38,101 nucleotides of DNA from Planctomycetota bacterium (lineage in GTDB: Bacteria > Planctomycetota > Planctomycetia > Pirellulales > Pirellulaceae): positions 1 to 38,101 of the forward strand of contig JAJRVM010000189.1 of assembly GCA_024277285.1 (NCBI GenBank), written 5' to 3'. Shown in pieces: positions 27,829 to 35,968 of this stretch. The notes beneath the pieces are model-generated. The model did not search any database and had not been told where the DNA came from. It saw nothing but the letters and a program-made list of their open reading frames with translations. Both the position numbers and the translations under genes were made by a program. How positions within the stretch are numbered: position 1 is the stretch's first letter; the number at the start of each line of letters is the position of its first letter.

Positions 27829-28137
27829 ATGATCCATTACTCGTGCGATCGCTGCAAACGAGCGATCAATCCTGAGGAAGACCTTCGGTACGTGGTGAAG
27901 CTTGAGGTGCAAGCGGCCATGGAACCGATCGAAGCCGACGAATATGAAGATGATCGCGACCATCTTTTGGAAGTTCAGGAAATCCTGGAACGACTGGAAG
28001 ATGCCGAAAGCGAGGCGATCAGCGACGAACTCTACCAGCGGTGTCGCTATGACCTCTGCTCCGATTGCTATCGCCAATTCATCAAGAACCCGGTGGGGCA
28101 CGAGGTCCGTGCACACTTTGGCTTCAGCCAAAACTGA
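27829..28137 (+). CDS. Small two-CxxC, probably zinc-binding protein
   Basis: This 102-residue protein has one Cys pair at the N-terminus ('YSCDRCKRAINP') and another near the C-terminus ('YDLCSDCYRQFIKNP'). Between them is an acidic helical stretch 'EADEYEDDRDHLLEVQEILE'. The two CxxC knuckles could come together to hold one zinc, with the acidic arm folded between. Composition and conserved-looking ends ('GHEVRAHFGFSQ') support a real gene. I prefer the ATG at 27829 over the overlapping GTG one codon earlier; AAGGA lies upstream. No family name comes to mind; it may be a regulator or an adaptor. Confidence 0.7.
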   Translation: MIHYSCDRCKRAINPEEDLRYVVKLEVQAAMEPIEADEYEDDRDHLLEVQEILERLEDAESEAISDELYQRCRYDLCSDCYRQFIKNPVGHEVRAHFGFSQN

Positions 28138-28512
28138 AGACGTCTCGGAAATACGCCCCAATCAGACGCGCTAATCAGACGCGCAGAGAATCGAGCGACT
28201 GCGGGATCGTGCGCCAAACGCATACACTCTGGCAGCACGTACACCGCGCGAGCGGGGTGGTTGGATTGTGTTTTCGTCCCCTTCGCCGCTCCTTGAGCGT
28301 TCCCGTCACGACTGCTAGAATCGGCTCTTTACAAGCGATTGTCAGCCCAGCACCGTCGCGCCCTGCACTTACAGATACGTTCGGCACAGGTGCAAAGAAC
28401 GTATGCAAAGAACGCGGGGCGACGCGATTGCGATTATCGCGGTCTGCGTCGCGAAGACGCATTGCGAACGATTCTCGCGCGATTCAGTCGAAATGAAGAA
28501 GATGGGAAACTC
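28138..28512. other. Intergenic region before the dehydrogenase gene
   Basis: No gene is supported. The reading frame of the dehydrogenase is open upstream to 28339 but that part reads as random sequence. Two short direct repeats are visible: 'aatcagacgcgc' twice near 28159-28182 and 'tgcaaagaacg' twice near 28390-28412. The promoter should lie here, but I could not pick one with confidence. Confidence 0.4.
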
Positions 28513-29613
28513 ATGGCCAACGAGAAAAATCAGACGAAAAACAAGATCAACATCGCAGTCCTTCCGGGTGATGGCACCGGTCCGGAAGTAACCGCCGAAG
28601 CAACGAAAGTCCTCCAAGCCATCGCCTCGCTCGAAGGATTTCAATACGAGCTTGAAGAATTCGACTTCGGCGGCGAGCGTTACCTGCGCAACGGCGATGT
28701 TCTGCCCGACGGCGCGGTCGACCAATTGCGCGGCTTTGATGCCATCCTACTTGGCGCCGTTGGACACCCCGACGTACCACCCGGCGTGCTGGAAAAAGGT
28801 CTGTTGCTGGAACTCCGTTTCCAACTCGATCAATACATCAACCTGCGACCGGTGAAGTTATTCCAAGGGGTCGAGACTCCGTTAGCCGGCAAAGGCCCCG
28901 ACGATATCGACTTTGTCGTCGTGCGTGAGAACACCGAAGATCTCTATTGTGGTGTTGGCGGGTTCCTGAAGAAAGGCACTCCCGACGAAGTCGCGATGCA
29001 AACGGCCATTTACACGCGCAAGGGTTGCGAACGCTGTATCCGTTGGGCATTCGACTTCACTCGCCAGCGCAATAACCCCAAGGGCAAACGCCTGACCCTG
29101 GTTGCCAAAACGAACGTCTTGACGTTCGGTCACGACCTGTGGGACCGCACATTCCAAGACGTGGCCAAGGAGTATCCCGACGTGCAACCCGACTACAATC
29201 ACGTCGATGCCTGCTGTATGTGGATGGTTAAGAATCCAGAGTACTACGATGTGATTGTCACCACAAACATGTTTGGTGATATCATTACCGATCTTGGCGG
29301 GATCCTCCAAGGCGGCATGGGTGTGGCTGCCGGCGGCAACATCAATCCCGATCCGGGCGGGTGCAGTATGTTTGAACCGATGGGCGGCAGTGCCCCCAAA
29401 TACACTGGCCAGAACGTGATCAATCCGATCGCTGCCATCAGCGCCTTGTCGATGCTACTGCAGCAATCCGGGTTCCCCAAAGCCGGCGCGCGAGTGCTAG
29501 ATGCCATCCAACTCGTGACCGGAACGAAGATGAAGAGCCAGAGCGCGGGCCGCATGGGCTACAGTACCACGGAAGTGGGCGACCTGGTCGTCGACGCACT
29601 CACGCGGTGCTAA
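28513..29613 (+). CDS. Isocitrate/isopropylmalate dehydrogenase family enzyme (3-isopropylmalate dehydrogenase-like)
   Basis: This 366-residue NAD(P)-dependent beta-decarboxylating dehydrogenase starts with 'INIAVLPGDGTGPEVTAEA' (12-30). The substrate arginines lie in 'LLLELRFQLDQYINLRPVKL' near 97-116. 'VVRENTEDLYCGVGG' follows near 137-151. The metal-binding aspartates are in 'TTNMFGDIITDLGGILQGG' near 254-272, and the 'GGSAPKYTGQNVINP' segment near 290-304 ends the core. Size and the 'NLRP' motif favour 3-isopropylmalate dehydrogenase (leucine synthesis). 'ENTED' and 'LDQYINLRP' are also seen in isocitrate, homoisocitrate and tartrate dehydrogenase relatives, so substrate is not certain. 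The ATG at 28513 begins at 'MANEKNQ'. No leuA, leuC or leuD is nearby. A large hairpin follows 45 bp after the stop. Confidence 0.88.
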   Translation: MANEKNQTKNKINIAVLPGDGTGPEVTAEATKVLQAIASLEGFQYELEEFDFGGERYLRNGDVLPDGAVDQLRGFDAILLGAVGHPDVPPGVLEKGLLLELRFQLDQYINLRPVKLFQGVETPLAGKGPDDIDFVVVRENTEDLYCGVGGFLKKGTPDEVAMQTAIYTRKGCERCIRWAFDFTRQRNNPKGKRLTLVAKTNVLTFGHDLWDRTFQDVAKEYPDVQPDYNHVDACCMWMVKNPEYYDVIVTTNMFGDIITDLGGILQGGMGVAAGGNINPDPGGCSMFEPMGGSAPKYTGQNVINPIAAISALSMLLQQSGFPKAGARVLDAIQLVTGTKMKSQSAGRMGYSTTEVGDLVVDALTRC

Positions 29614-29657
29614 TTTCGTCGAGCGCGAACTGGACGAGACGATTAACACAACTTATC

Positions 29658-29705
29658 AACCCTCGCGAGGCACCGTGTTCAACACGGCGGGTTTTCGCGA
29701 GGGTT
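29658..29705. terminator. Nested stem-loop after the dehydrogenase gene
   Basis: AACCCTCGCGA at 29658-29668 is the exact reverse complement of TCGCGAGGGTT at 29695-29705. Inside it CCGTGTT and AACACGG (29673-29687) form a second perfect stem around a single C. The double structure lies 45 bp after the stop. The T-run after it is short (TTTTCGC), so a rho-independent terminator is plausible but not classical. Confidence 0.5.
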
Positions 29706-29741
29706 TTCGCAAGCGCCGATTCCACTCGACGGCGCGGCAAT

Positions 29742-29842
29742 GTGCCACTGCATGCGCAACCGAACTCACGATGATCCCGACCGGATCTGGCACCTCCGCT
29801 CCACCCATCCAACACACCGCCGCTCCGCGCACGCAGTGCGAA
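29742..29842. repeat. Probable diverged copy of the 222-bp repeat
   Basis: 'gtgccactgcatgc' (29742-29755) and 'cacgcagtgcgaa' (29830-29842) occur here 88 bp apart. In the tandem repeat at the window end, the same two words occur in the same order and orientation 83 bp apart. The sequence between them is only loosely similar. Confidence 0.4.
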
Positions 29843-30067
29843 TCGTGAGATGGAATTGGCGACAGCGTTTTGGCGTGCCTGCGCCCGCCACATACCCGAA
29901 CTCATACGACCCGTTTGCTTTTCCCGTGCATCTGCGCAGGTTTCGCGCCAGACGCTATTGAGCCACGCATTGATTGCACCCGAATGGCAAGAAAAACGCG
30001 AATAACGGGTCAGGCCCCGCGCAGCTTCCCAAGAAGCCCAACTCACTCCACCGGAATGAACACCGTC

Positions 30068-31228
30068 TTAGAACACGCTGCTGAGCGGCGCGAATGACGC
30101 CGTGCGCCGTTCCCCAGCGCGCCGTTCCCCCGTGCGCCGCATCGCCAGTCGATTGCCGTTGAGCTGATACATGCGCCGTTTGGCTTGCCGGTACTCGTCC
30201 GCCGTACGGCGGACGGCCGCCGGCAAATACCCGTAGAAATCGTATTGGTCGGTGTCGGTCGAGCCGTAGATCAGTCGATCGAGCCACAGGTCGGGAATCC
30301 GCGGGTGAACCACATCCAGCAAGACACCGACCTGATGCACGAGTGACGGGACCGAGCGTTTCTTGATCGCCTTTTGGTGCTGCGTTACGGTGCGCCGCAA
30401 CAACGCCTCGGTCACGACCAGTGCTTCCGCTGCCGCGCGTGCCTGTTCGTCCCCTTCTGCGTACAGCCCAACAACAAACCGAGTAACGTGTCGTGCAACC
30501 AGTTTGCCATGTCGGTTTTGTTGCGTTTCGCAGCGAACGTACATGACATCGCCACGCCAAGTCTGCGGCACACGCATCACAATCAAGAACTCGCGTGCCC
30601 CTTCCAACGCTCGATCCGGGGAAGATCGCATCTTGAAGTAAACACCAGTACTTCGTTCTACGGTTCCGGCGACCAACACGACCTCCATCGGCGGCTTCAA
30701 CTCATACTTGATATTGGCAGCGTTCTTCGATCCGATGTCCGCTCCAGCCGTACCACGCAACAAGGTCTCGAAACTGCCGGAGACCGAGAGGCCGAGCGAC
30801 TTGCTGCTCTCCTTCTTCCGCTCGACCGACACGTTGCCAACGACCTTCGACGTTTGCTCGGTCTTGGGCTGGTAGTCGACCACGCGCAGTCGGCCTGCGG
30901 GACTTAGGAAGCGGTAGACGTAATGAGTGTCCGCAGGCAATCGACCATCGTCAACCAAAGCGGAAACGCGAAAGCGTGCTTCAATCAAACGCTCGTGCGA
31001 GTTGGCCGCGGCAAACTCGTCCGTCGTCACGTCCCGGCAACTGACCACATCGGTCGTGTCGAACCGTACGATGGGTGTGCGTGCCAGCGCGGGAGATGCG
31101 ATGAACACCGAGATGACCAAGGCCTGTGCCGCCTGGTGTCGCAGTTGCGGCCGGCTGGTTAACCTCTCGCAACAAGCGGGAATCAGCGTCAGCAGATGGG
31201 CGAGCGGATTGACTTGTTTGTTAAACAT
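30068..31228 (-). CDS. Exported protein of unknown function
   Basis: This 386-residue protein starts at the ATG at 31228, with AAAGGAG five bases upstream; the extra in-frame codons up to 31324 look non-coding. A signal peptide is visible: a long basic N-region, then 'ALVISVFIASPALARTP' with a good cleavage site after 'ALA' near residue 49. The mature part has beta-rich segments such as 'VEVVLVAGTVERSTGVYFK'-type strands and a Ser/Lys-rich stretch. The C-terminus is basic with the repeat 'RRTGERRAGERR', which makes one end of the gene low in complexity. I recognise no domain. Probably periplasmic or surface-associated. It is convergent with the dehydrogenase, with 454 bp between. Confidence 0.65.
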   Translation of the reverse strand: MFNKQVNPLAHLLTLIPACCERLTSRPQLRHQAAQALVISVFIASPALARTPIVRFDTTDVVSCRDVTTDEFAAANSHERLIEARFRVSALVDDGRLPADTHYVYRFLSPAGRLRVVDYQPKTEQTSKVVGNVSVERKKESSKSLGLSVSGSFETLLRGTAGADIGSKNAANIKYELKPPMEVVLVAGTVERSTGVYFKMRSSPDRALEGAREFLIVMRVPQTWRGDVMYVRCETQQNRHGKLVARHVTRFVVGLYAEGDEQARAAAEALVVTEALLRRTVTQHQKAIKKRSVPSLVHQVGVLLDVVHPRIPDLWLDRLIYGSTDTDQYDFYGYLPAAVRRTADEYRQAKRRMYQLNGNRLAMRRTGERRAGERRTASFAPLSSVF

Positions 31229-31775
31229 GACGACTCCTTTCTCGGCAAGTCCGCCAGGTGACGTTGCCGCGAACGAATGGGAAGCGCCGTAGCGCCCCGG
31301 TTTCGTAGTCCTTGGCCTTCGCAACGTTGCCGCCGCTCCCGGATGTTCACGAGCCCGCTTCGATGGACACGAAACGTCGTCTCAGTCAACATGCGGAGCC
31401 CGGCAAGATACGAATGCCGAAACGAACCATAAGGGCCGCCATCGATGGCAGCGAAGAAACACAGATGCCATGGGGCACCTGCAGGCAGTCACCTTCTTGG
31501 AACTGCGGACATGGTAGAAAATGTCACGATCGAAACCGTGCCACTGATCAGGCCGCTATCGGGCCAGGAGCTCCGCAAAAGGAGCGCTCACAAAACCGAC
31601 CCCACTACACTGGGACCTCTCGAATGGGAGCCTCTCGGATGGGACTTCACTGAGGGTATGCCCAGTCGATTCTCAAGGGGAAAAAGCCGCAAGGGAAAAA
31701 GCCGAGCGGCCCCGAGCAACGCCGCGCACTCGGATGACCGAGACAAGAGCAATAGTAGCGCGGCGCGGTCAAGAG
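31229..31775. other. Intergenic region between the exported protein and miaE
   Basis: No supported gene in 547 bp. Short direct repeats are visible: 'aagggaaaaagccg' types near 31675-31702 and 'cctctcg.atggga' near 31617-31642. A minus-strand stretch near 31340-31390 spells a LytTR-like phrase but is not a gene (see rejected items). The promoter of the exported protein should lie at the left end. Confidence 0.45.
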
Positions 31776-32351
31776 TCAACTGTGAACGCGTGGCAATTCG
31801 TCGCCGCGCGCAATAATCTCAGCCTCCGCGACTGCTAGCTCCTTGAGCCGTTCGCGGACGGCCGACCGATCAGCATAGTTTTCTGCCAGGCGAACGTAGG
31901 TGCTGTGGTGCCCCGCCTCCGACTCGAACAGGCCGCCGAAGAACTCCGCTAAGTCCTTGTCCTCCAGATGGTTGCGCAGCAAGTCGAAGCGTTCACACGA
32001 GCGTGCTTCAATCAGTGCGGCGACCAGCAGTCGGTCGATTGCGCGTCCCGGTTCGAGCTTACGCACCAGTTCGTGCAATTGCCGGCCGTAGTTGCTCGGC
32101 TTAAGACGTCGGAACCGCACGCCACGCCGCCGCAACTGCTCCAGAACCATATGGAAATGCTCGAGTTCTTCGTTGACAATCTGCGTCATTCCCCGACACA
32201 GGTCCTCGTCTTCGACGTACGCGAACATCAGATTCAGCGCCGTTCCGGCCGCCTTTTTTTCACAGTGTGCATGGTCGATCAGGATCTCGTCCAAGTGTTC
32301 GTCAACTTGGCCCAGCCACCGATCGGATGTCGTTGATTGCAGGCTTAACAT
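31776..32351 (-). CDS. miaE: tRNA-(ms2io6A)-hydroxylase MiaE
   Basis: MiaE hydroxylates the isopentenyl group of 2-methylthio-N6-isopentenyl-adenosine at position 37 of certain tRNAs, using a diiron centre and oxygen. This 191-residue protein has the ferritin-like four-helix pattern: Glu31 in 'DHAHCEKKAAG', 'NEELEHFHMVLE' (60-71), 'ALIEARSCERFDLL' (112-125) and 'LFESEAGHHSTYVRLA' (141-156). These supply the carboxylate and histidine ligands expected of the family. The ATG at 32351 starts the first conserved helix region; an in-frame ATG 31 codons upstream adds non-homologous residues. It is divergent from the ABC-F gene. MiaA and MiaB should exist elsewhere in the genome. Confidence 0.9.
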   Translation of the reverse strand: MLSLQSTTSDRWLGQVDEHLDEILIDHAHCEKKAAGTALNLMFAYVEDEDLCRGMTQIVNEELEHFHMVLEQLRRRGVRFRRLKPSNYGRQLHELVRKLEPGRAIDRLLVAALIEARSCERFDLLRNHLEDKDLAEFFGGLFESEAGHHSTYVRLAENYADRSAVRERLKELAVAEAEIIARGDELPRVHS

Positions 32352-32654
32352 GGCTTCAATGATACGCTTGCGTCCGGTCGCGTGGCAAGTACGCGGGCGA
32401 CAGGCATTCAGGCAGCTCGCCGCCAAGTCTGACTCGCCCGCCACGCGAAACGAGCGTCATTCGTCCCGTGCAACACCGGGTCCACGCCCATCGAACGCAG
32501 AATCCTTGACCTCGAAACGAATTTTCGACCCCGTGGAGCAGGCCACGCACCATGTTGCGTGAGGACTTGATGGTATATCATCATCAGAAAACCGCTCCGC
32601 TATCTGCGTTTCAAACCGCGTGCCCCCCCCTCTCTGCTCACTCATCAACCAGCC
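32352..32654. other. Divergent intergenic region between miaE and the ABC-F gene
   Basis: About 300 bp without a supported gene, containing a C8 run near 32622 and pyrimidine-rich sequence just before the ABC-F start. Promoters for both genes are expected here, but none stands out. Confidence 0.4.
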
Positions 32655-34589
32655 ATGATCCTGCTGTCCGTCCAAGATATTGCCAAACGCTTCGGTCCCG
32701 AACCGGTCTTATCAGGCGTGACGTTCGACGTACGGACGGATGAGCGAATCGCCATCGTCGGCCCCAATGGGACTGGCAAAACCACGTTGCTGCGAATCCT
32801 GGCCGGTCAGGAGGATGCCGATGCGGGACAAGCACAGCGCCCTGGGGGGGCCCGCATCGGGTACCTCGAACAACAGCCGGAATTCGCCACGGGACGCACC
32901 GTGTGGGAAGAAGCGCGCGATGCACTGCGCGAACTCATTGCCATGGCCGCGCAAGCCGAGGCACTGGGTAACACGATCGCTCAGGTCGATGACCCGGCCG
33001 AACACGAACGCCTGGGCCGCCAGTTCGATCATTTGCAACAAGAGTTGCATCGGCGCGACGGCTACCACCTCGACCATAAGATTGAACGCGTACTGGACGG
33101 GCTCGGGTTCTCGACCGATCAACTGCAACAAGATGTGGCGCAGTTGAGCGGTGGTCAACAAAACCGCCTGATGCTGGCCAAACTGCTGCTCGGCGATGCC
33201 GATCTCCTGTTACTCGACGAACCGTCCAATCACCTCGACCTGGAAGCGACTCGGTGGCTTGAAGCCTTCCTGATCGACACGCACCAGTCGCTCCTGGTGG
33301 TCAGCCATGATCGGTACTTTCTCGACAAAGTCACGAACCGGACATTTGAGTTGTTCCAGGGTACGATTGACATCTACAAAGGGAACTTCACCGCCTACCA
33401 ACGCCAAAAGACGGAGCGGCTGGAGGTGCAACGGCGCACGTATGCCAAGCAACAAACTGAAATCGCCAAGATGGAGGACTTTGTGCGGCGGCACCACTGT
33501 GGCCAAAAGCACGCGCAGGCGGAAGATCGACGTAAGAAACTCGAACGCATCGAACGAATCGCTCCGCCGCGCGAGATCGTCGCACCACCGATGTCCTTCC
33601 CCAAAGCACCCCGGTCGGGTGATATCGTGCTACGCGTTGAACGCCTGGCCAAAGCCTTTGACGCCACCCTGTTTGATGACCTGACGTTCGATATGCTGCG
33701 CGGCGAAAAATGGGCCGTTATGGGACCTAATGGCTCGGGCAAGACCACGCTCGTACGCTGCCTGCTTGGCGAAACAAAGTCCGACGATGGCCGAGTCGTT
33801 CATGGCGCCGGCGTGAAAGTAGCTTACTTCGACCAACTGCTGCGCTGCATCGACTCGGATGCGGAAGTCGTTGACGCCATTCGTCCCGGACACAAAGAAT
33901 TCGTCGAGAGTCAGCGACGCACGTTGTTGGCACGCTATGGAATCACTGGCGACATGGTGTTCCAAAAAGTAAATAGCCTCAGCGGCGGCGAACGGAACCG
34001 CGCCGCGCTGGCGTTTCTCGCCGCGCTGGACGCCAACCTACTCGTGCTCGATGAACCGACCAACCACCTCGACCTCTGGGCACGTGAATCACTCGAGAAA
34101 GCGATTCGCCAGTTCGATGGTACGGTACTGTTGGTGAGTCATGACCGGTACTTCTTGAACCAGGTGGCCGATCACTTGATTATCATCGGCCACGGCGCAC
34201 CACAGATGATCGAAGGGAATTACGAAACGTATCTGCACCTGGTCGGCAAAGGAATGGCAACGTCCGAAACCGCCCCCAACGTCGCCAAAGATTCCGAGCT
34301 GGCTGATGGACTGCAGTCCAATTCAAAACAAAACGGCTCGAAACAGAACGGACGCGACCGGTCGACACGCCAAAAACGCAAGTTTCCCTACCGCAAAGTG
34401 CCTGAACTGGAAGCTGATATCGCTGACTGTGAAGCACGAATCGAAGAACTCCACCAAACACTCGCTTCTCCCGAGTTCCTCCGTGATGGACAACAGGTCA
34501 AACACGCCAAAATGGAACTCGATGAATTCGGCCGTCAGCTAGAACAACTGATGGAACACTGGGAAGAAGCATCTGAGCTCAACGGCTGA
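32655..34589 (+). CDS. ABC-F family ATPase (Uup-like)
   Basis: ABC-F proteins are soluble, paired ATPases that act on the ribosome or in DNA repair, not transporters. This 644-residue protein has two complete cassettes. In cassette 1, Walker A is GPNGTGKTT (36-44), the signature is 'LSGGQQNRLML' and Walker B is 'LLLLDEPSNHLDL'. In cassette 2, Walker A is GPNGSGKTT, the signature is 'LSGGERNRAALA' and Walker B is 'LLVLDEPTNHLDL'. The charged linker between them carries 'YKGNFTAYQRQKTERLEVQR'. The C-terminal coiled coil after a low-complexity spacer resembles Uup. No Shine-Dalgarno is evident; the ATG at 32655 opens the first cassette. It is a single gene, divergent from miaE. The Uup assignment is probable, not proven. 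Confidence 0.93.
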   Translation: MILLSVQDIAKRFGPEPVLSGVTFDVRTDERIAIVGPNGTGKTTLLRILAGQEDADAGQAQRPGGARIGYLEQQPEFATGRTVWEEARDALRELIAMAAQAEALGNTIAQVDDPAEHERLGRQFDHLQQELHRRDGYHLDHKIERVLDGLGFSTDQLQQDVAQLSGGQQNRLMLAKLLLGDADLLLLDEPSNHLDLEATRWLEAFLIDTHQSLLVVSHDRYFLDKVTNRTFELFQGTIDIYKGNFTAYQRQKTERLEVQRRTYAKQQTEIAKMEDFVRRHHCGQKHAQAEDRRKKLERIERIAPPREIVAPPMSFPKAPRSGDIVLRVERLAKAFDATLFDDLTFDMLRGEKWAVMGPNGSGKTTLVRCLLGETKSDDGRVVHGAGVKVAYFDQLLRCIDSDAEVVDAIRPGHKEFVESQRRTLLARYGITGDMVFQKVNSLSGGERNRAALAFLAALDANLLVLDEPTNHLDLWARESLEKAIRQFDGTVLLVSHDRYFLNQVADHLIIIGHGAPQMIEGNYETYLHLVGKGMATSETAPNVAKDSELADGLQSNSKQNGSKQNGRDRSTRQKRKFPYRKVPELEADIADCEARIEELHQTLASPEFLRDGQQVKHAKMELDEFGRQLEQLMEHWEEASELNG

Positions 34590-34637
34590 AAGACGAACCT
34601 CGCGGCCAAGGGCACGAACGGTGCCAAGAAAGCGAAC

Positions 34638-34672
34638 CACCCCGCTTGGATGATACGCACCCAAGCAGGGTG
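34638..34672. terminator. Stem-loop downstream of the ABC-F gene
   Basis: CACCCCGCTTGG at 34638-34649 pairs with CCAAGCAGGGTG at 34661-34672, with one mismatch and an 11-base loop, about 50 bp after the ABC-F stop. No T-run follows, so termination would be atypical. It may also be an mRNA-stabilising structure. Confidence 0.4.
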
Positions 34673-34883
34673 ACTCATGGCGGGGCTGACGACACGTCGC
34701 GTCAGTTCCAGTTCGTTGCGTGGGGTCGCAGATGGCGTGCGACCTGGCTTGGTGCAAGAGTGCGCACATGGCCTGCGTTACGATGCCCCGGTGCACGGCC
34801 TTGCCAATACCAATCAATCCGTGCCTGTAATCATGCGCGGAGCGAATGGCGCCCCGAGTCGGCGATGAGGCTGTTACCCATCG

Positions 34884-35285
34884 CTAGTGGCCAATGTGAA
34901 GCCCAACCCCACCGACATGGATGCCAATGCTGCCACCATGATGTCCGCCAGAGTAACCGCCATAATGTCCGCCGGAGTAACCGCCATAATGTCCGCCGGA
35001 GTAACCGCCATGATGTCCGCCGGAGTAACCATGCCCACCGTAAGAACCGTAAGAACTGTACACCGGTGCCAAGTAGACGGGCTGACGGTATACCGGTGGG
35101 TAATACACCCTTGTGGCACGGTGCCCGTGACCAACCGTCCGGTACGAGACATGCCCGCGGCTACGCCCGTGGCTGTATCCGTGCCCATGGTGGGTTCGAA
35201 CACGATGATGTCCTGCCAATGCCGGCGCGGCGGTCAACGTTATGGCAACAAATGCAATCGCAACAATCTTGGCCCATTTTTTCAT
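34884..35285 (-). CDS. Exported His/Gly/Tyr-rich repeat protein
   Basis: This 133-residue protein starts at the ATG at 35285; AAAGGAG lies seven bases upstream. The signal peptide is clear: 'MKKWAKIVAIAFVAITLTA' then 'APALAG', with cleavage likely after ALA. The mature part is rich in His, Gly, Ser and Tyr. After a Tyr/Pro-rich stretch ('VYYPPVYRQPVYLAPVY') come four eight-residue units of the type GGYSGGHY. The C-terminus reads 'GIHVGGVGLHIGH', closely like the end of the gene at 35969-36316. Such compositions can bind metal or form flexible surface coats, but I know no named family. It is alone, with no visible terminator directly after it. Confidence 0.65.
   Translation of the reverse strand: MKKWAKIVAIAFVAITLTAAPALAGHHRVRTHHGHGYSHGRSRGHVSYRTVGHGHRATRVYYPPVYRQPVYLAPVYSSYGSYGGHGYSGGHHGGYSGGHYGGYSGGHYGGYSGGHHGGSIGIHVGGVGLHIGH
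34937..35030. repeat. 24-bp tandem repeat inside the His/Gly/Tyr gene
   Basis: Four units of 24 bp, with a shared core of 'atgtccgccggagtaaccgc' type, differ at only a few positions. They encode GGYSGGHY/H. The near-identity of the units at DNA level points to recent expansion. Confidence 0.85.
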
Positions 35286-35618
35286 CACATCGCTCCTTTA
35301 GCTCGCGGTTAGAAACTCCCCAGGACGTCGTTTGTCCCGCCTGAAGAACAATGCACGTGGCGTGCCAAAACGGAGTGGCCAGAGAAAATGCGCCCGCAAC
35401 GCCTAGAATTGCCGCATATCCCCCCAATTGATAAGGCTAGCACCGACAATGGACGTCAGCGAGAACGCCATAAGTGCCATCACTTCGACTACATGCGAAG
35501 CTATGCTGATGACATGGATTCCGTGCCGACGAAATGGACCTCTGATCAGAAAAAAGTATTCGCCCACACGACCCCCGTCTTGGAACGCAGGCGAACCGAA
35601 GATGGCGGCAGCCCAATT

Positions 35619-35817
35619 GGAAACGCAGTGGCTTGCTCGGACGGGGACGCCGTGAGCCACTGCTTCACGGCATGGAATGCCGTGCCACTCTGCGTCGAAA
35701 TCAGGCTGTCTGCGTCGAAATCAGGCTGTCTGGGATTGCGGAAACGCGGTGGTTTGCTCGGACGGGGACGCCATGAGCCGCTGCTTCACGGCATGGAATG
35801 CCGTGCCACTCTGCGTC
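35619..35817. repeat. Pair of 78-bp direct repeats with hairpins
   Basis: Copies at 35619-35696 and 35740-35817 match at 74 of 78 bases. Each contains the perfect hairpin CACGGCAT-gga-ATGCCGTG followed by 'ccactctgcgtc'. Between them a 20-bp unit, 'ctgcgtcgaaatcaggctgt', is repeated head-to-tail at 35690-35709 and 35710-35729. The compact hairpin and copy number suggest a small non-autonomous element, though no terminal duplication is visible. Confidence 0.8.
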
Positions 35818-35841
35818 CCTATTTGCCGTGGCCGGTCACCC

Positions 35842-35874
35842 AAAAAAGAACCCCGGCTCATGTGAACCGGGGCT
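35842..35874 (-). terminator. Intrinsic terminator of the exported-protein gene at 35969
   Basis: On the minus strand AGCCCCGG and CCGGGGTT form an eight-pair stem (one G-U) around a ten-base loop, followed at once by CTTTTTT. This is the standard rho-independent form. It lies about 95 bp past the stop of the exported protein. Confidence 0.8.
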
Positions 35875-35968
35875 ATCTTCTCGAATGATGTTCTTGCCCA
35901 CTGGCCGCGACCGATGTCCCGCACGCTCTCGCGATACGTTCAAAGTACGGGTGAATATGGTCGCTGAA

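Larger units (their letters stand above)
29614..30067. other. Intergenic region with hairpin and repeat fragment
   Basis: This 454-bp gap between the dehydrogenase and the exported protein (convergent) holds no supported gene. It contains a nested stem-loop just after the dehydrogenase stop and a stretch at 29742-29842 that looks like a diverged copy of the tandem repeat at the end of the window. Confidence 0.5.
35286..35968. other. Intergenic region with repeats, between two exported-protein genes
   Basis: No gene is supported over 680 bp; the frames seen across it run through the repeats and differ between copies. It contains a pair of 78-bp repeats, a 20-bp tandem repeat and one minus-strand terminator, listed separately. 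Confidence 0.5.

Noticed and set aside
31189..31392. Minus-strand phrase 'FRVHRSGLVNIRE' resembling a LytTR DNA-binding motif
   Set aside because: It is only ~15 residues in a frame with a stop soon upstream and no response-regulator or other LytTR strands around it. It overlaps the start of the exported protein in another frame. Probably chance.
35180..35200. tRNA T-loop-like 'ggttcgaac'
   Set aside because: It lies in the coding region of the His/Gly/Tyr protein with no acceptor, D or anticodon stem around it.
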